A stretch of 44,419 bases of DNA from Planctomycetaceae bacterium. Lineage in GTDB: Bacteria; Planctomycetota; Phycisphaerae; Phycisphaerales; SM1A02. The position numbers and the translations under genes were made by a program. The notes beneath the pieces were generated by a model. That model did not search any database, was not told where the DNA came from, and worked only from the letters and a program-made list of their open reading frames with translations. The stretch is taken from assembly GCA_947474065.1 (NCBI GenBank), contig CANJHD010000014.1, forward strand, positions 1 through 44,419, in the 5' to 3' direction. Below, one piece after another: positions 33,685-42,683 of this stretch (positions are counted from its first letter, which is position 1; each line of letters begins with the position of its first letter).

Positions 33685-35742
33685 TCAGCCATTGCCGCTG
33701 TAAACGGCGATCTCCTTCCGACGAATGCCAAGCCAGCCGATCAGCAGAATTCCGCCCGTCCAACCGAGACCGATGCCCACAACCGTATCGAACAGCGTCG
33801 ACCACGTGATGGAGCGCCCCTGAGCAAGCGAATCACTCGGGCTGCGCGCCGCGAATCCGCTCAGCAGGAATTCAACGGTTCGGGCAATCGCCAATACCGC
33901 TACCTGGAAAGCCCAGATGATGATGCCGCTCTTCTCGTCAGGATAGTAGTACTTGATGGAAGTTGCTAAGAACGGCGTCAACGTCGCCATCGCAAAGACG
34001 CCAAATGTGAGGAGCACGGCGATCGGAAAGCTTAAGAGTGAACCCGCTGCAACCGCGAGCGCTGCAAGGAATGCAAGTTTGCATCCATCAACAATCACTG
34101 CTGAAGCGAGGTTGCCCGCGAAGGTGGATTCGGTGGCCATCACTTCAAGCGAATCATCTTGGACAAAGATGGTCAACTTTGAAGGAATCGGCTGCTTCTT
34201 CTCTTCATCCCAGCCAGCCGAGAAGATTCTGAGTTTCAGGTCGCCCTGCTGGTCAACAAACTTCGGATCAATGTCGATGGTGTAGGCCTCGCCCGGGGTC
34301 CACTCGCGCAGTTCCCACATGCCGGCGCCGGTACCGGTGGTGTACTGGAACATGGCTGGGAACTTCTGGTGTTCATCCTCGCCGCCACCATGCAGTTTGT
34401 AACGGAGTGAAATGCCGCGCTTCTGCGCAACGACTCCGGAAAGCCCGTGAACGACGAACTCTCGACTCTCGCCCGGCCCGATGCGGCGCTGCTGATCGAG
34501 AAACTCTCGCTGCTTCGTCGTGGCAATACTGCGGCGCGATTGTGATTCATCCGCAAGACCGTTGGCGATGTCCGCCTTGAGTACCGAGTCGCCTTCAATC
34601 GTCTGGTCGATGATCTCGCGCAGCCGTTCTGGCGGGAGCGTCTCGAACTCTGGTCGAAATCCGACTCGCCCGACGAGCACCGTGTCGCGTACATCGCGGG
34701 CATCACGTTCGTCAAGTGGCTTCTGTGAAGCAAGGTACGAGGTGCCCGCAGCAAGCAGGAGCCCCCCGCCGACGACCAAGGAAAGACCGAGCGCAAGCGT
34801 GCCGATCCACTTGCCAAGCAGCCAGCCACCGTGCGAAATCGGCTTTGTGACTACAGACCACACTTGGCGATCGCGAATCTCAAACGCAGTGCTCGCGCAA
34901 CCGAACACGATCACAAAGAGCGCGGCCATTGTGTAGGACGCTGTGTGAGCCCAGTCAAGGAATCCAGGAATCGCCTGCAGGAGCCCCTCGCCACGCTCCC
35001 GCGAGAGCGCGAGAAACGGAACGATCATCGCGATGGGTAACGCAAATCCAGGAAGTGCCAAGGTGCGAACGCCTTCGAGCGCCGTATTGGATGCGACCGC
35101 AAATGAGCCGGAACGAACACCAAGTAGTGCGCGTGCTCCATTCCAGAGAAATGCAAAGAGCAACAGGGAAATCGCAGAACTCACCAACCATTGCGTGGCA
35201 ACCGGCCAATCCATCCACCAGCAGAATGCCGCAGCCGCCGCGACTGTGCCGCCGACTTCGATGGCCGGGAGCAGCAGCCCAATCCACACCACTGCGAGCG
35301 CGCCAATGCCGCTCAGCGCTAACACCGTGATCACCAATAGCGGGGAACGCACCAGAACATAGGGCATCCACAGTGGAACCTGGTCACCAAGCAATCGCCA
35401 AGAAAGTTCCAGTTTCACATCTGTTGGCATCAAGCCTGCATCATCAAAGAGATCGACCGCCCGACCAATGACACGAGCACCGCCGTACTCTCGGTCACCA
35501 ACTATCACCGCGCCGCGCTGCATGAGTTGCACGGCGGCTGGATCGCGGTCTTTAGCAGAGCATTTTTCAAGTGACTTCAAGATGCCCGCCCGCTGCGCCT
35601 GCAGGGAGAGCGAGGTAGTCATGAGCGGCCAGGCAATCAGGCCAACCCCTATCAAGATGGCAACGGTTGCCAGAATGCGTGCCGCACGAGTTGCCATGCG
35701 CTCGCCGATCCAGCGATGGAGTCGCGCCACGAGTGCGGTCAC
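33685..35742 (-). CDS. ABC-2 type transporter permease with large extracytoplasmic domain
   Basis: 685-aa polytopic protein. One TM near the N-terminus (about 22-42), a soluble segment, then six or so TM helices about 130-325, a large soluble domain about 330-555 inserted between helices (includes REFVVHGLSGVVAQKRGISL and YTIDIDPKFVDQQGDLKLRI, beta-rich), then helices about 555-675. This layout resembles ABC-2/NosY-type exporter permeases with an inserted periplasmic domain. GTG start at 35742 overlaps the ATPase stop (GTGA), which fixes both the start and the pairing. Helix-rich C-terminus ends YSGNG. Transported substrate unknown. Confidence 0.87.
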   Translation of the reverse strand: MTALVARLHRWIGERMATRAARILATVAILIGVGLIAWPLMTTSLSLQAQRAGILKSLEKCSAKDRDPAAVQLMQRGAVIVGDREYGGARVIGRAVDLFDDAGLMPTDVKLELSWRLLGDQVPLWMPYVLVRSPLLVITVLALSGIGALAVVWIGLLLPAIEVGGTVAAAAAFCWWMDWPVATQWLVSSAISLLLFAFLWNGARALLGVRSGSFAVASNTALEGVRTLALPGFALPIAMIVPFLALSRERGEGLLQAIPGFLDWAHTASYTMAALFVIVFGCASTAFEIRDRQVWSVVTKPISHGGWLLGKWIGTLALGLSLVVGGGLLLAAGTSYLASQKPLDERDARDVRDTVLVGRVGFRPEFETLPPERLREIIDQTIEGDSVLKADIANGLADESQSRRSIATTKQREFLDQQRRIGPGESREFVVHGLSGVVAQKRGISLRYKLHGGGEDEHQKFPAMFQYTTGTGAGMWELREWTPGEAYTIDIDPKFVDQQGDLKLRIFSAGWDEEKKQPIPSKLTIFVQDDSLEVMATESTFAGNLASAVIVDGCKLAFLAALAVAAGSLLSFPIAVLLTFGVFAMATLTPFLATSIKYYYPDEKSGIIIWAFQVAVLAIARTVEFLLSGFAARSPSDSLAQGRSITWSTLFDTVVGIGLGWTGGILLIGWLGIRRKEIAVYSGNG

Positions 35743-36929
35743 GGATTCCCGTCCCCGCCAAGTAGATCATCGATGACTGATCGATCGAAATCCTTTGGTG
35801 GCTCCGGAGCCTTCGTTGTCTTGGGCGCAGGCATGCCATGTTCAGCCTTTGCGGCGGGAACCACAGGCTTGCCAGTCACAAGCTCATCAAGCACCGCAGT
35901 ATCAGCCGTCCGCGTTGTTGGCGCAGTGGCAGCAACAGGCTTGGGTGCCTGGGTAACCGCTTCGAGATCAGCAATGAGCCCGCCGCCTTCCCTTTCTTCG
36001 CCGCGCAAGAACGCCGCTGTTGGTCCACCTGCGCCCGCCCCGCTCGTTGCGGCGCGATCATTGCGTGCGCGTTCAACAATCTGCAGGAAAAGGTCTTCGA
36101 GTCGCTGCCGCGGCGCGGCCACACGCTCGACTTCCACGTGTGCAGTCTCGCGGATGATCCGCTCAATTTTGATGACGGTGGCTGGATCGAGTCGCGGCGT
36201 AGTGATGACGGTGCGGCCAGAGTCTTCGAGCAGCTCGTCCACGGTGCCCTCGCTGCGGATCTTGCCGCCGTAGAGGATCACCATGCGATCACACACGTCC
36301 TGCACATCATCAAGCTGGTGACTGGAGAGCAAGATCGTCTTCCCGCGTCGTCCAAGGTCAAGAAGCAAATCTTTCACCTGGCGCGAACCAAGCGGATCAA
36401 GACCCGATGTTGGCTCATCAAGAATGAGTAGATCAGGATCATTGATGAGCGCCTGTGCGATTCCTAGGCGGCGCGCCATACCTTTTGAAAATTCGCCAAC
36501 CGGGCGATTCGCCGCGTGCGTCATGCCAACCATTTCCAGTAATTCGTCAATGCGGCTGCGACGAATCGCGCGCGGCAGACCGAAGAGTTTGCCATAGAAA
36601 TCAAGGGTCTCGACCGGTGTCAGGAACCGGTACATGTAACTCTCTTCCGGCAGGTAGCCGATGCGCCGCTTGACGGCGACATCAGTCGGTTCCTTGCCGA
36701 ACACCGACAGGTTTCCCTTGCTGCGATGCAACAATCCGAGAATCATCTTGATGGTGGTGCTCTTGCCACTGCCGTTTGGACCAAGCAGCCCAAAGATCTC
36801 GTCGCGACGAATCTCAAATGAGATGCCGTCAACGGCGACCGCTTTCTGACGCAGCCAGAAATCGCTAAAGACCTTCGTCAGGCCAACTGCATTCACCACA
36901 ATGTCATTATTCGTCGCGACAGTTGCCAT
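35739..36929 (-). CDS. ABC transporter ATP-binding protein with long C-terminal tail
   Basis: 396-aa ATPase of the ABC-2/CcmA class. Walker A GPNGSGKST (50-58), Q-loop region GYLPEE, signature FSKGMARRLGIAQAL, Walker B LLILDEPTSGLDP, switch His in LLSSHQ. The ATG at 36929 has a strong AAGGAG Shine-Dalgarno sequence; the in-frame start at 36950 would overlap the HflK-like stop and is not preferred. After the ~300-residue ATPase body there is an Ala/Pro-rich tail with two similar amphipathic motifs, AVLDELVTG (about 345) and SVIDDLLGG (about 384), not typical of the family. Stop overlaps the permease GTG. Confidence 0.93.
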   Translation of the reverse strand: MATVATNNDIVVNAVGLTKVFSDFWLRQKAVAVDGISFEIRRDEIFGLLGPNGSGKSTTIKMILGLLHRSKGNLSVFGKEPTDVAVKRRIGYLPEESYMYRFLTPVETLDFYGKLFGLPRAIRRSRIDELLEMVGMTHAANRPVGEFSKGMARRLGIAQALINDPDLLILDEPTSGLDPLGSRQVKDLLLDLGRRGKTILLSSHQLDDVQDVCDRMVILYGGKIRSEGTVDELLEDSGRTVITTPRLDPATVIKIERIIRETAHVEVERVAAPRQRLEDLFLQIVERARNDRAATSGAGAGGPTAAFLRGEEREGGGLIADLEAVTQAPKPVAATAPTTRTADTAVLDELVTGKPVVPAAKAEHGMPAPKTTKAPEPPKDFDRSVIDDLLGGDGNP

Positions 36930-36949
36930 ACGAGCACTCCTTGCCGACA

Positions 36950-38368
36950 TCAGTCGCGGCCAAAGCCCTTCTGGGCACTGCGATCAAGGCGACGACCAGG
37001 TTCATCGATGGTGATCTGCCGACTCCCAAGTTGGAAGTTGACAGAGTTCGTACCCATCGCCTCAATCTTGCGGCGCTGCACTTCATTCTGGCGGCGCGCC
37101 TGCATGACCTCGTTCGAACTTTCAAGATTGATGCGGACCGGGCCACCCGCGTTCGGCGCCGCAAGCATCTCCGCGGTGGGCGATGAAAGCACTTGCCGAA
37201 CCGCGTCAAGCCACAATTTGCGAACGAGTTGCTGCGGATTCTCTCGGAACGACGGCGCGAGCCCATTGAGTCGGCCGACTTCTTTACCGAGCGTCGCACG
37301 CACCGATGCTCGGTACGCCTGCGCGCGAGCGATGATTGCCGATGTCTGCCCGACATTCGTACCGCCTTCGAGGCGCGTACCAAGTTCTTGCATCACCGCA
37401 TCCGCGGCGGTCAGGTCGCCGCGCGTGAGTTCCGTTTCGTAGCGCTGCACCAAATCCAAGATCTGCGCGTAGTCCGCTCCAGCCATGCCGACGAGCGTGC
37501 CGTTGGCTTCTTGCTGTGCCTTCTCAAGCGCCAACTTGCTATTTTCGCGAGCTTCTTGCACGCGGCTAAACGTGTTGCGAATAGCAAGCGGTGCGATCTT
37601 CTCAGGAATGGTCACTGTGCCAAGCTTCACGCCAGACTTCATGGAATCAAGTGTTGACTGCGCGCGCTGGCGAAGCGCCTGCTCCGGTCCATCGCGATTT
37701 TCAAGCAATTCCTGCAGCGTGAACTGCGCCGCCGTCAGCACCATGCCCCGCGCGAGCGCATGACGGACGACTTCACGAAGTGACTCTGGCTGGAATTGAT
37801 CGAGCGTGCGCACCGCATCCTCGACGGTGTATTCGGCGGCAATGCGAACATGCGCAAGGTCACCGTCAGCAGTAATCAGCGAGCCATCAAGACCAGGGCG
37901 AATCGGATCCTCGGGGGTGGTAGATGCAGCTGCCTGATCCACCGTTGTCATGCCCTGCTTGAAGCGTGGCCAGAATTCACCGTTGAGTTCTACCGCATCC
38001 TTCTGCGGAAGCAGCACGATCTCTCCTACTGGATACGGCCAGAACGGCTGCAAACCAGGGGCCACTTGCTCATCACCAGGAGCGCCGACAATCCGCCCGA
38101 AGAATGTCTTGACGCCGGTCTGCCCTTCCTGCACGGTCTGGAATCCACTGAACAGGAACACCACAACCAATGCCAAGATTGCCACTTGCAACACGCGGTA
38201 ACTCAGGCGCAGGGCCTCACCGAGCGACTGATTGGCAGGATCCATTGCCTGCCGCATTGCCGCCTCGGCACCAGCGCCAGTTGACACCGTGTACTGCGCA
38301 CTCGCGCCGCGTCGTGGCGCTTCATCCGCTGCAGGCGCGGGATTGGTGTTGGAATTCAAGTCCGTCAT
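36950..38368 (-). CDS. SPFH-domain protein, HflK-like
   Basis: 472 aa. Cytoplasmic Ala/Pro-rich start, one TM helix about 57-77 (VLQVAILALVVVFLFSGF), then an SPFH/band-7 domain in the periplasm (TVQEGQTGVKTFFGRI, VAPGLQPFWPYPVGEIV) and a long alpha-helical coiled-coil region (about 270-400). HflK and HflC form a cage around FtsH in other bacteria, but ftsH is absent here. This protein has an atypical C-terminus (SVNFQLGSRQITIDEPGRR). Its stop lies 20 nt upstream of the ABC ATPase start and it follows the HflC-like gene by 46 nt. Confidence 0.88.
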   Translation of the reverse strand: MTDLNSNTNPAPAADEAPRRGASAQYTVSTGAGAEAAMRQAMDPANQSLGEALRLSYRVLQVAILALVVVFLFSGFQTVQEGQTGVKTFFGRIVGAPGDEQVAPGLQPFWPYPVGEIVLLPQKDAVELNGEFWPRFKQGMTTVDQAAASTTPEDPIRPGLDGSLITADGDLAHVRIAAEYTVEDAVRTLDQFQPESLREVVRHALARGMVLTAAQFTLQELLENRDGPEQALRQRAQSTLDSMKSGVKLGTVTIPEKIAPLAIRNTFSRVQEARENSKLALEKAQQEANGTLVGMAGADYAQILDLVQRYETELTRGDLTAADAVMQELGTRLEGGTNVGQTSAIIARAQAYRASVRATLGKEVGRLNGLAPSFRENPQQLVRKLWLDAVRQVLSSPTAEMLAAPNAGGPVRINLESSNEVMQARRQNEVQRRKIEAMGTNSVNFQLGSRQITIDEPGRRLDRSAQKGFGRD

Positions 38369-38414
38369 CAGCGTTGGTCCTTGCTAAGCGTGCAAGTGAT
38401 CTGCACGAAACTCA

Positions 38415-39335
38415 TCACTTCGTCTTTGCTGCATTGCCCGGCTGCGGGATACCCTGCGCATTCACTGGCGCATCGAGATTAATGAGATGGAATGGAGCGC
38501 GCGTTGTATCAGTGATGTAGGTGGTGCTCGAACTGAGCGATGCCTTCAGCGTGTCAAGCCACGTCAGGAAGATCGCCAACTCTGCCTCGCCCTTCATCTC
38601 TTGGTAGTAACGCGTGGCCTCTTCGTTGCCCTTACCTTCAATACGGGCGGCCCATTGATCCGTGAAATTCATGATGATGTCAGCCTGGCTCTTCGCCTGA
38701 CTCTTGATGGCCTCAGCGGCGCTTGCGCCCTTGGCTTCCTCAAGATTTGCAAGCGTCTCCTGCACAGCCGCCATGCGACGAAGTACCGCAACGGTGGTCT
38801 TATTCGGGAGAACGACCTGCGAGATGCCAACGCTCACCGGCATAGTGCCCGCAAGGCGCGTCTTCTGCAGGTCACCAAGAATCGCGGTCTCTGCGTCGGC
38901 AAGCTTTCCGCCCTGCCCAACGAGGTCAGCGAATGCGTAACCACCAATGGCGCGCAATGCTCCCTGCAACTGTGTTTCAAGCGCGTTGGAAGCGCCCTCC
39001 ACCGATGCGTAGCTCGTAAAGAAACGTAGCGCCTCCTCGGGCGTCGTGTCAATGCGCCAAGTCATAAAGGCCTGCACCAATACTTGCTGCCCATCACGGG
39101 TGAGCACTGTTTCAAGCGGGCTTTCGATGAGTTGCTGCCGCGTGTCAAGGCGCGTGACCTGATCGATGAAGAACGGCGCCTTCAAGTGCAGACCCGGCTC
39201 TGAAATCACTCCCGCGGGCTTCCCAAAACGCGTAACGATCGCGATTTCATGGAAGTTGACCGTGTAAGTGGTGTTGTAGAGCACAAGCACAAGCACGATG
39301 AGCGCGCCGACGACGATGCCGATGGTGCGATTCAT
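38415..39335 (-). CDS. SPFH-domain protein, HflC-like
   Basis: 306 aa. N-terminal TM (GIVVGALIVLVLVLYNTTY) followed by an HflC-type SPFH domain: VNFHEIAIVTRFGKPAGVIS and EPGLHLKAPFIDQVTRLD-like spacing with LDTRQQLIE, then VQAFMTWRIDTTPEEALRFF and a helical stretch (LANLEEAKGASAAEAIKSQA) that fits the HflC coiled-coil. It resembles canonical HflC more closely than its two SPFH neighbours do. Only 3 nt separate it from the polytopic SPFH gene upstream. Confidence 0.9.
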   Translation of the reverse strand: MNRTIGIVVGALIVLVLVLYNTTYTVNFHEIAIVTRFGKPAGVISEPGLHLKAPFFIDQVTRLDTRQQLIESPLETVLTRDGQQVLVQAFMTWRIDTTPEEALRFFTSYASVEGASNALETQLQGALRAIGGYAFADLVGQGGKLADAETAILGDLQKTRLAGTMPVSVGISQVVLPNKTTVAVLRRMAAVQETLANLEEAKGASAAEAIKSQAKSQADIIMNFTDQWAARIEGKGNEEATRYYQEMKGEAELAIFLTWLDTLKASLSSSTTYITDTTRAPFHLINLDAPVNAQGIPQPGNAAKTK

Positions 39336-39338
39336 GGG

Positions 39339-41510
39339 TTACTTACCTTCCCCAGCTGTTGGGGGCTTTTCCTTCTTCTCAAGATAATCAGACAAATTCA
39401 GACCAGATTCGGCCTGCTTCATAGTCACATCTATGTCGGCGCGACCAGCCACCGATTCGCCAAGGACATATTTCACACGCACGCCCGCGAGCGCGCGACC
39501 AAGCACCTGCATGGTGCGAAATTGCTTATAGAGTTCAGGCGCCGCGTGGAACGAAGGAGCCTGCCCGAGAACCTCGGCTGAGTCTCCGGCCGCACCCATG
39601 ACGATCGCCCAACGCTTGGCGCGCGCCTGCGAAATGATGCGCGCAGCACCACCCTTGCTATCGACTACTAGGCGCTCAACAGCCGCGCGCTTCTCTAAGG
39701 CAAGAGCGCTGTCAGCGCCGCTCTCCTGCTCGATCTTCTCCAATGCAGCGATCGCCGTCACGATTCCCTCGGCGCGGTCCGGGCTTCCCGCAATTGCCGC
39801 CATCGATGCGCGCGACATGCGGTCTGCTTCCTCGCGCAGTTTGCGAGCGTTCTGCATGTCGATGGAAATTTCTTCAAACATGCCCGCGCCCTGCCCAGCG
39901 GGCGGTCGCAGCGTCGGCACCTGAATTGCAACTACTTCTACACCAGCCTTCGCGGCATCAAATCTCGCTTGAATACGCTCGCGCAAGGATCGAACAAGTG
40001 AATCGCCACGCGGACTGAGTACTGCGTCCATTGGCTGCGTGGAAAGGTATCGAGTGACTTCGCGGAGGGCGATATCGCGCAAGATGCGCTCACGCATGTC
40101 TGACGCGGTACGACGAACGCGCGTATCAGAAGCGAAGTCAAGCCAGTCGAGCAGCCCCTTCGGCGCAATGCGGTAACTCATCACAATGTCTGCATCAACA
40201 AGCGCAAAGCGCTGCGAAACAGCGGCTGCGGATGCATCGGGCTGAGCGTCGGCATCTGATCGACCGCTCAGGTCTTTCTGCACCTGCTCAGAGAGCAACG
40301 GCGCGGCAACCATGTATGGATAGCGATCTGGATCGTTGTTCTCTTCTTCGCTCCACACATTGACGCGTCCCACTTTCACTGGACGCGCGCCGAGCACCAC
40401 GCTGCGCAGCCTTGCCACGTCCTGCACCGACGCGGTCTCAATTGGCCATGGCCACTTGAGCATGACGGTGCCTTCGTAGACATCGCCGACAATGGCGCCG
40501 CCGCGCAGACGCACCGCTTGTTGACCGGGTGGCACAACTACGACGCATGAAAGCGCTACCAAGACTGTGGCGCCGAGCACCAACAGCCACGCCGTGCTGC
40601 GCAACATGAGCTGGTAGCCCCAGCTTGATGTGATATCGAATCCAAACTGGTAATTGACCGCTTCATTGATAGAGCGGACGATTGAATCTGGCGCGGCAAG
40701 CAGACTCAGAATGCGTGAATCGAACGGCGCGCGCGGGTTGTCCCCGATACGGCGTGGGCGATACAGCGCCAGAATGAAATTAAGGATGATTTCACCCGCA
40801 AAGATCACCTGACCAATTCCGATGGCGAGCACGATTGGCTCAAGCCACTTCGGCTTGCCGAATGAATTTGCCACCAAGCCAACTGCGATCGCCGAAAGCA
40901 CCAACGCGGTCGCCACCATGAAGCCCGCACCACCGCGCAGATTCTGCCACGCGGGCTGCTTGGACATGCCCGCAACAAAGCGCGAGAAGATGAACGCAAT
41001 CAGGGCCAACGAGACACAAATCGCCAACTGCCAGCCAGTGGCGAAACCCACTGAGAAGGGAATGACATCAATGATCGGTTGATCAGTGCCAGGCCGAAAG
41101 TCGAGACTCGAGATGTACCGCGCAGCATTCACCCCAGTGAACGCAAGCGCACCAGCAACCAACAGACTCACTCCCGGCAGCAGAACCCGGTTGAGGCGCT
41201 GCAGCCGCTTAGCAGCCACCAACGACTCGCCAGCGCGTTCGGATGCAAAGACTGTTGAATCAGCACCAGCAGAGCGCAGATCTTCGGCCTCCCTCGCCTC
41301 AATCGCCGCCAGTCGGTGTTGGTGGAAGATGACGACCAGCACTGCCCAGACTGCTATACCCACGATCGCAATCGTGCTGCCCTGGACGAATGCAGTGCTG
41401 CCCACCGCGCTGCCCACCACAAAGAGGATGAGACCGATTGCAAGTTGCAGAATCAGTCCAAGTCCGGCGATACGGGTGGCTTGCTGGTAGGCGTACTGGT
41501 CAGTTCGCAT
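39339..41510 (-). CDS. Polytopic SPFH-domain protein (HflK-like, about seven TM helices)
   Basis: 723 aa. Residues 1 to about 330 contain around seven hydrophobic helices (about 14-35, 42-62, 113-131, 150-175, 195-215, 225-250, 307-328), after which an SPFH domain begins (VVVVPPGQQAVRLRGGAIVG, MLKWPWPIETASVQDVARLR). A helical segment (AGMFEEISIDMQNARKLREE, ADRMSRASMAAIAG) follows. Ordinary HflK/HflC have one TM, so this is an SPFH protein fused to a polytopic membrane domain. First gene of the SPFH-ABC run; divergent from the 347-aa ABC permease across 109 nt. Function is inferred only from the SPFH partners. Confidence 0.87.
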   Translation of the reverse strand: MRTDQYAYQQATRIAGLGLILQLAIGLILFVVGSAVGSTAFVQGSTIAIVGIAVWAVLVVIFHQHRLAAIEAREAEDLRSAGADSTVFASERAGESLVAAKRLQRLNRVLLPGVSLLVAGALAFTGVNAARYISSLDFRPGTDQPIIDVIPFSVGFATGWQLAICVSLALIAFIFSRFVAGMSKQPAWQNLRGGAGFMVATALVLSAIAVGLVANSFGKPKWLEPIVLAIGIGQVIFAGEIILNFILALYRPRRIGDNPRAPFDSRILSLLAAPDSIVRSINEAVNYQFGFDITSSWGYQLMLRSTAWLLVLGATVLVALSCVVVVPPGQQAVRLRGGAIVGDVYEGTVMLKWPWPIETASVQDVARLRSVVLGARPVKVGRVNVWSEEENNDPDRYPYMVAAPLLSEQVQKDLSGRSDADAQPDASAAAVSQRFALVDADIVMSYRIAPKGLLDWLDFASDTRVRRTASDMRERILRDIALREVTRYLSTQPMDAVLSPRGDSLVRSLRERIQARFDAAKAGVEVVAIQVPTLRPPAGQGAGMFEEISIDMQNARKLREEADRMSRASMAAIAGSPDRAEGIVTAIAALEKIEQESGADSALALEKRAAVERLVVDSKGGAARIISQARAKRWAIVMGAAGDSAEVLGQAPSFHAAPELYKQFRTMQVLGRALAGVRVKYVLGESVAGRADIDVTMKQAESGLNLSDYLEKKEKPPTAGEGK

Positions 41511-41619
41511 CTGAAGGAAATCCTGCGGGGAAACGGCGGCATTCCTAGCACGCGCGTTGAAGCGTCAGGGTACTGTATTCCCGTCGTCGCCGCCCCCTTC
41601 TGACCAAGCAAATCACCCG

Positions 41620-42663
41620 ATGAACTTCCTCGAACAGCTCTGGGCGATTGCCCGCAACACCGCCATTGAGTGCGTCCGCCAACCGGTGGCGTTGGCGGTA
41701 ATGGTGGCCGGGACGCTCCTCATCATCTTGAGCATCCCCTTCAGTGGGTTCACGTTGATGGACGACCAGCGGATGTTTGTTGACATCGCGCTCTCAACCA
41801 TCTTTGTCTGCGGAACGCTTCTCGCTGGATTCTTGGCGACCAATGCCCTGAGCAGAGAAATTGACAACCGCACGGTGCTCACCGTCGTTTCAAAGCCGGT
41901 GAGTCGACCGGTATTCGTATGGGGGAAGTTTCTGGGAGTAGCAGCCGCGCTCAGCGCCTGCACGCTCTTGCTCTCGTTCGTGTTCATGCTGGCGGAGATG
42001 CATGGAACCATGCCGACTGTCGCCACGGGCTACCACTATCCGGTCTTGACCTTCGGCCTCTTGGCTGTTGGTGCAACCTTCGCAGCGGCCATCTGGTGCA
42101 ATTATTTCTACGGATGGAGTTTCCCCGCATCGATATTGGGGTTCGGTATTCCACTCTTAGGAATCGCCTATCTGCTCAGCCTGCTCTTTGCCAAGGATTG
42201 GACCCTAGTGCTTCCATCCGGTCAGTTCAAGGGGAGTATTTGGGTTGCCATCGCCATGATGTGGCTCGGACTCTGCGTGCTCGCGAGCATCGCCGTTGCT
42301 GTCTCCACCCGCTTTGGACAAGTAGTCACTCTGGGTATCACTTTCGGCGCGTTCGTGGTCGGACTCATGAGCGACTGGTTGATCGCGCGCCGCTTGCGCG
42401 ATATTGGCGGCATGCTTGATCGCCTCGCGAAGGATGGCTCGGCTGGCTCCGCAATTGATGTAAATCACGCTCAATTGGCGCTACTCAAGGTGGCCTACGC
42501 CGTAGTCCCGAACTTTCAAGTGTTCTGGCTTTCCGATGCCATTCAGCAGAAGCGCGATATACCGGTGGCATATCTCATTCCATCCGTTGCATACGGGGCG
42601 GCAATGATTGTTGGCGTGATGTGCGTCGCCGTGGCACTGTTTCAGCGCCGCGAAGTTGGCTGA
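41620..42663 (+). CDS. ABC-2 type permease (347 aa)
   Basis: 347-aa inner-membrane permease with about six TM helices. The pattern ALSREIDNRTVLTVVSKPVS followed by RPVFVWGKFLG is characteristic of ABC-2/NosY-type membrane subunits. The ATG at 41620 (MNFLEQLWAIARN) is preferred over the start at 41557, which overlaps the divergent leader. No ATPase gene is on this strand; the nearest is the minus-strand ABC ATPase at 35.7-36.9 kb, so they may share it. It ends 20 nt before the convergent ClpP-like gene. Confidence 0.88.
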   Translation: MNFLEQLWAIARNTAIECVRQPVALAVMVAGTLLIILSIPFSGFTLMDDQRMFVDIALSTIFVCGTLLAGFLATNALSREIDNRTVLTVVSKPVSRPVFVWGKFLGVAAALSACTLLLSFVFMLAEMHGTMPTVATGYHYPVLTFGLLAVGATFAAAIWCNYFYGWSFPASILGFGIPLLGIAYLLSLLFAKDWTLVLPSGQFKGSIWVAIAMMWLGLCVLASIAVAVSTRFGQVVTLGITFGAFVVGLMSDWLIARRLRDIGGMLDRLAKDGSAGSAIDVNHAQLALLKVAYAVVPNFQVFWLSDAIQQKRDIPVAYLIPSVAYGAAMIVGVMCVAVALFQRREVG

Positions 42664-42683
42664 TTCAGCAGTTGCAAACTCGA

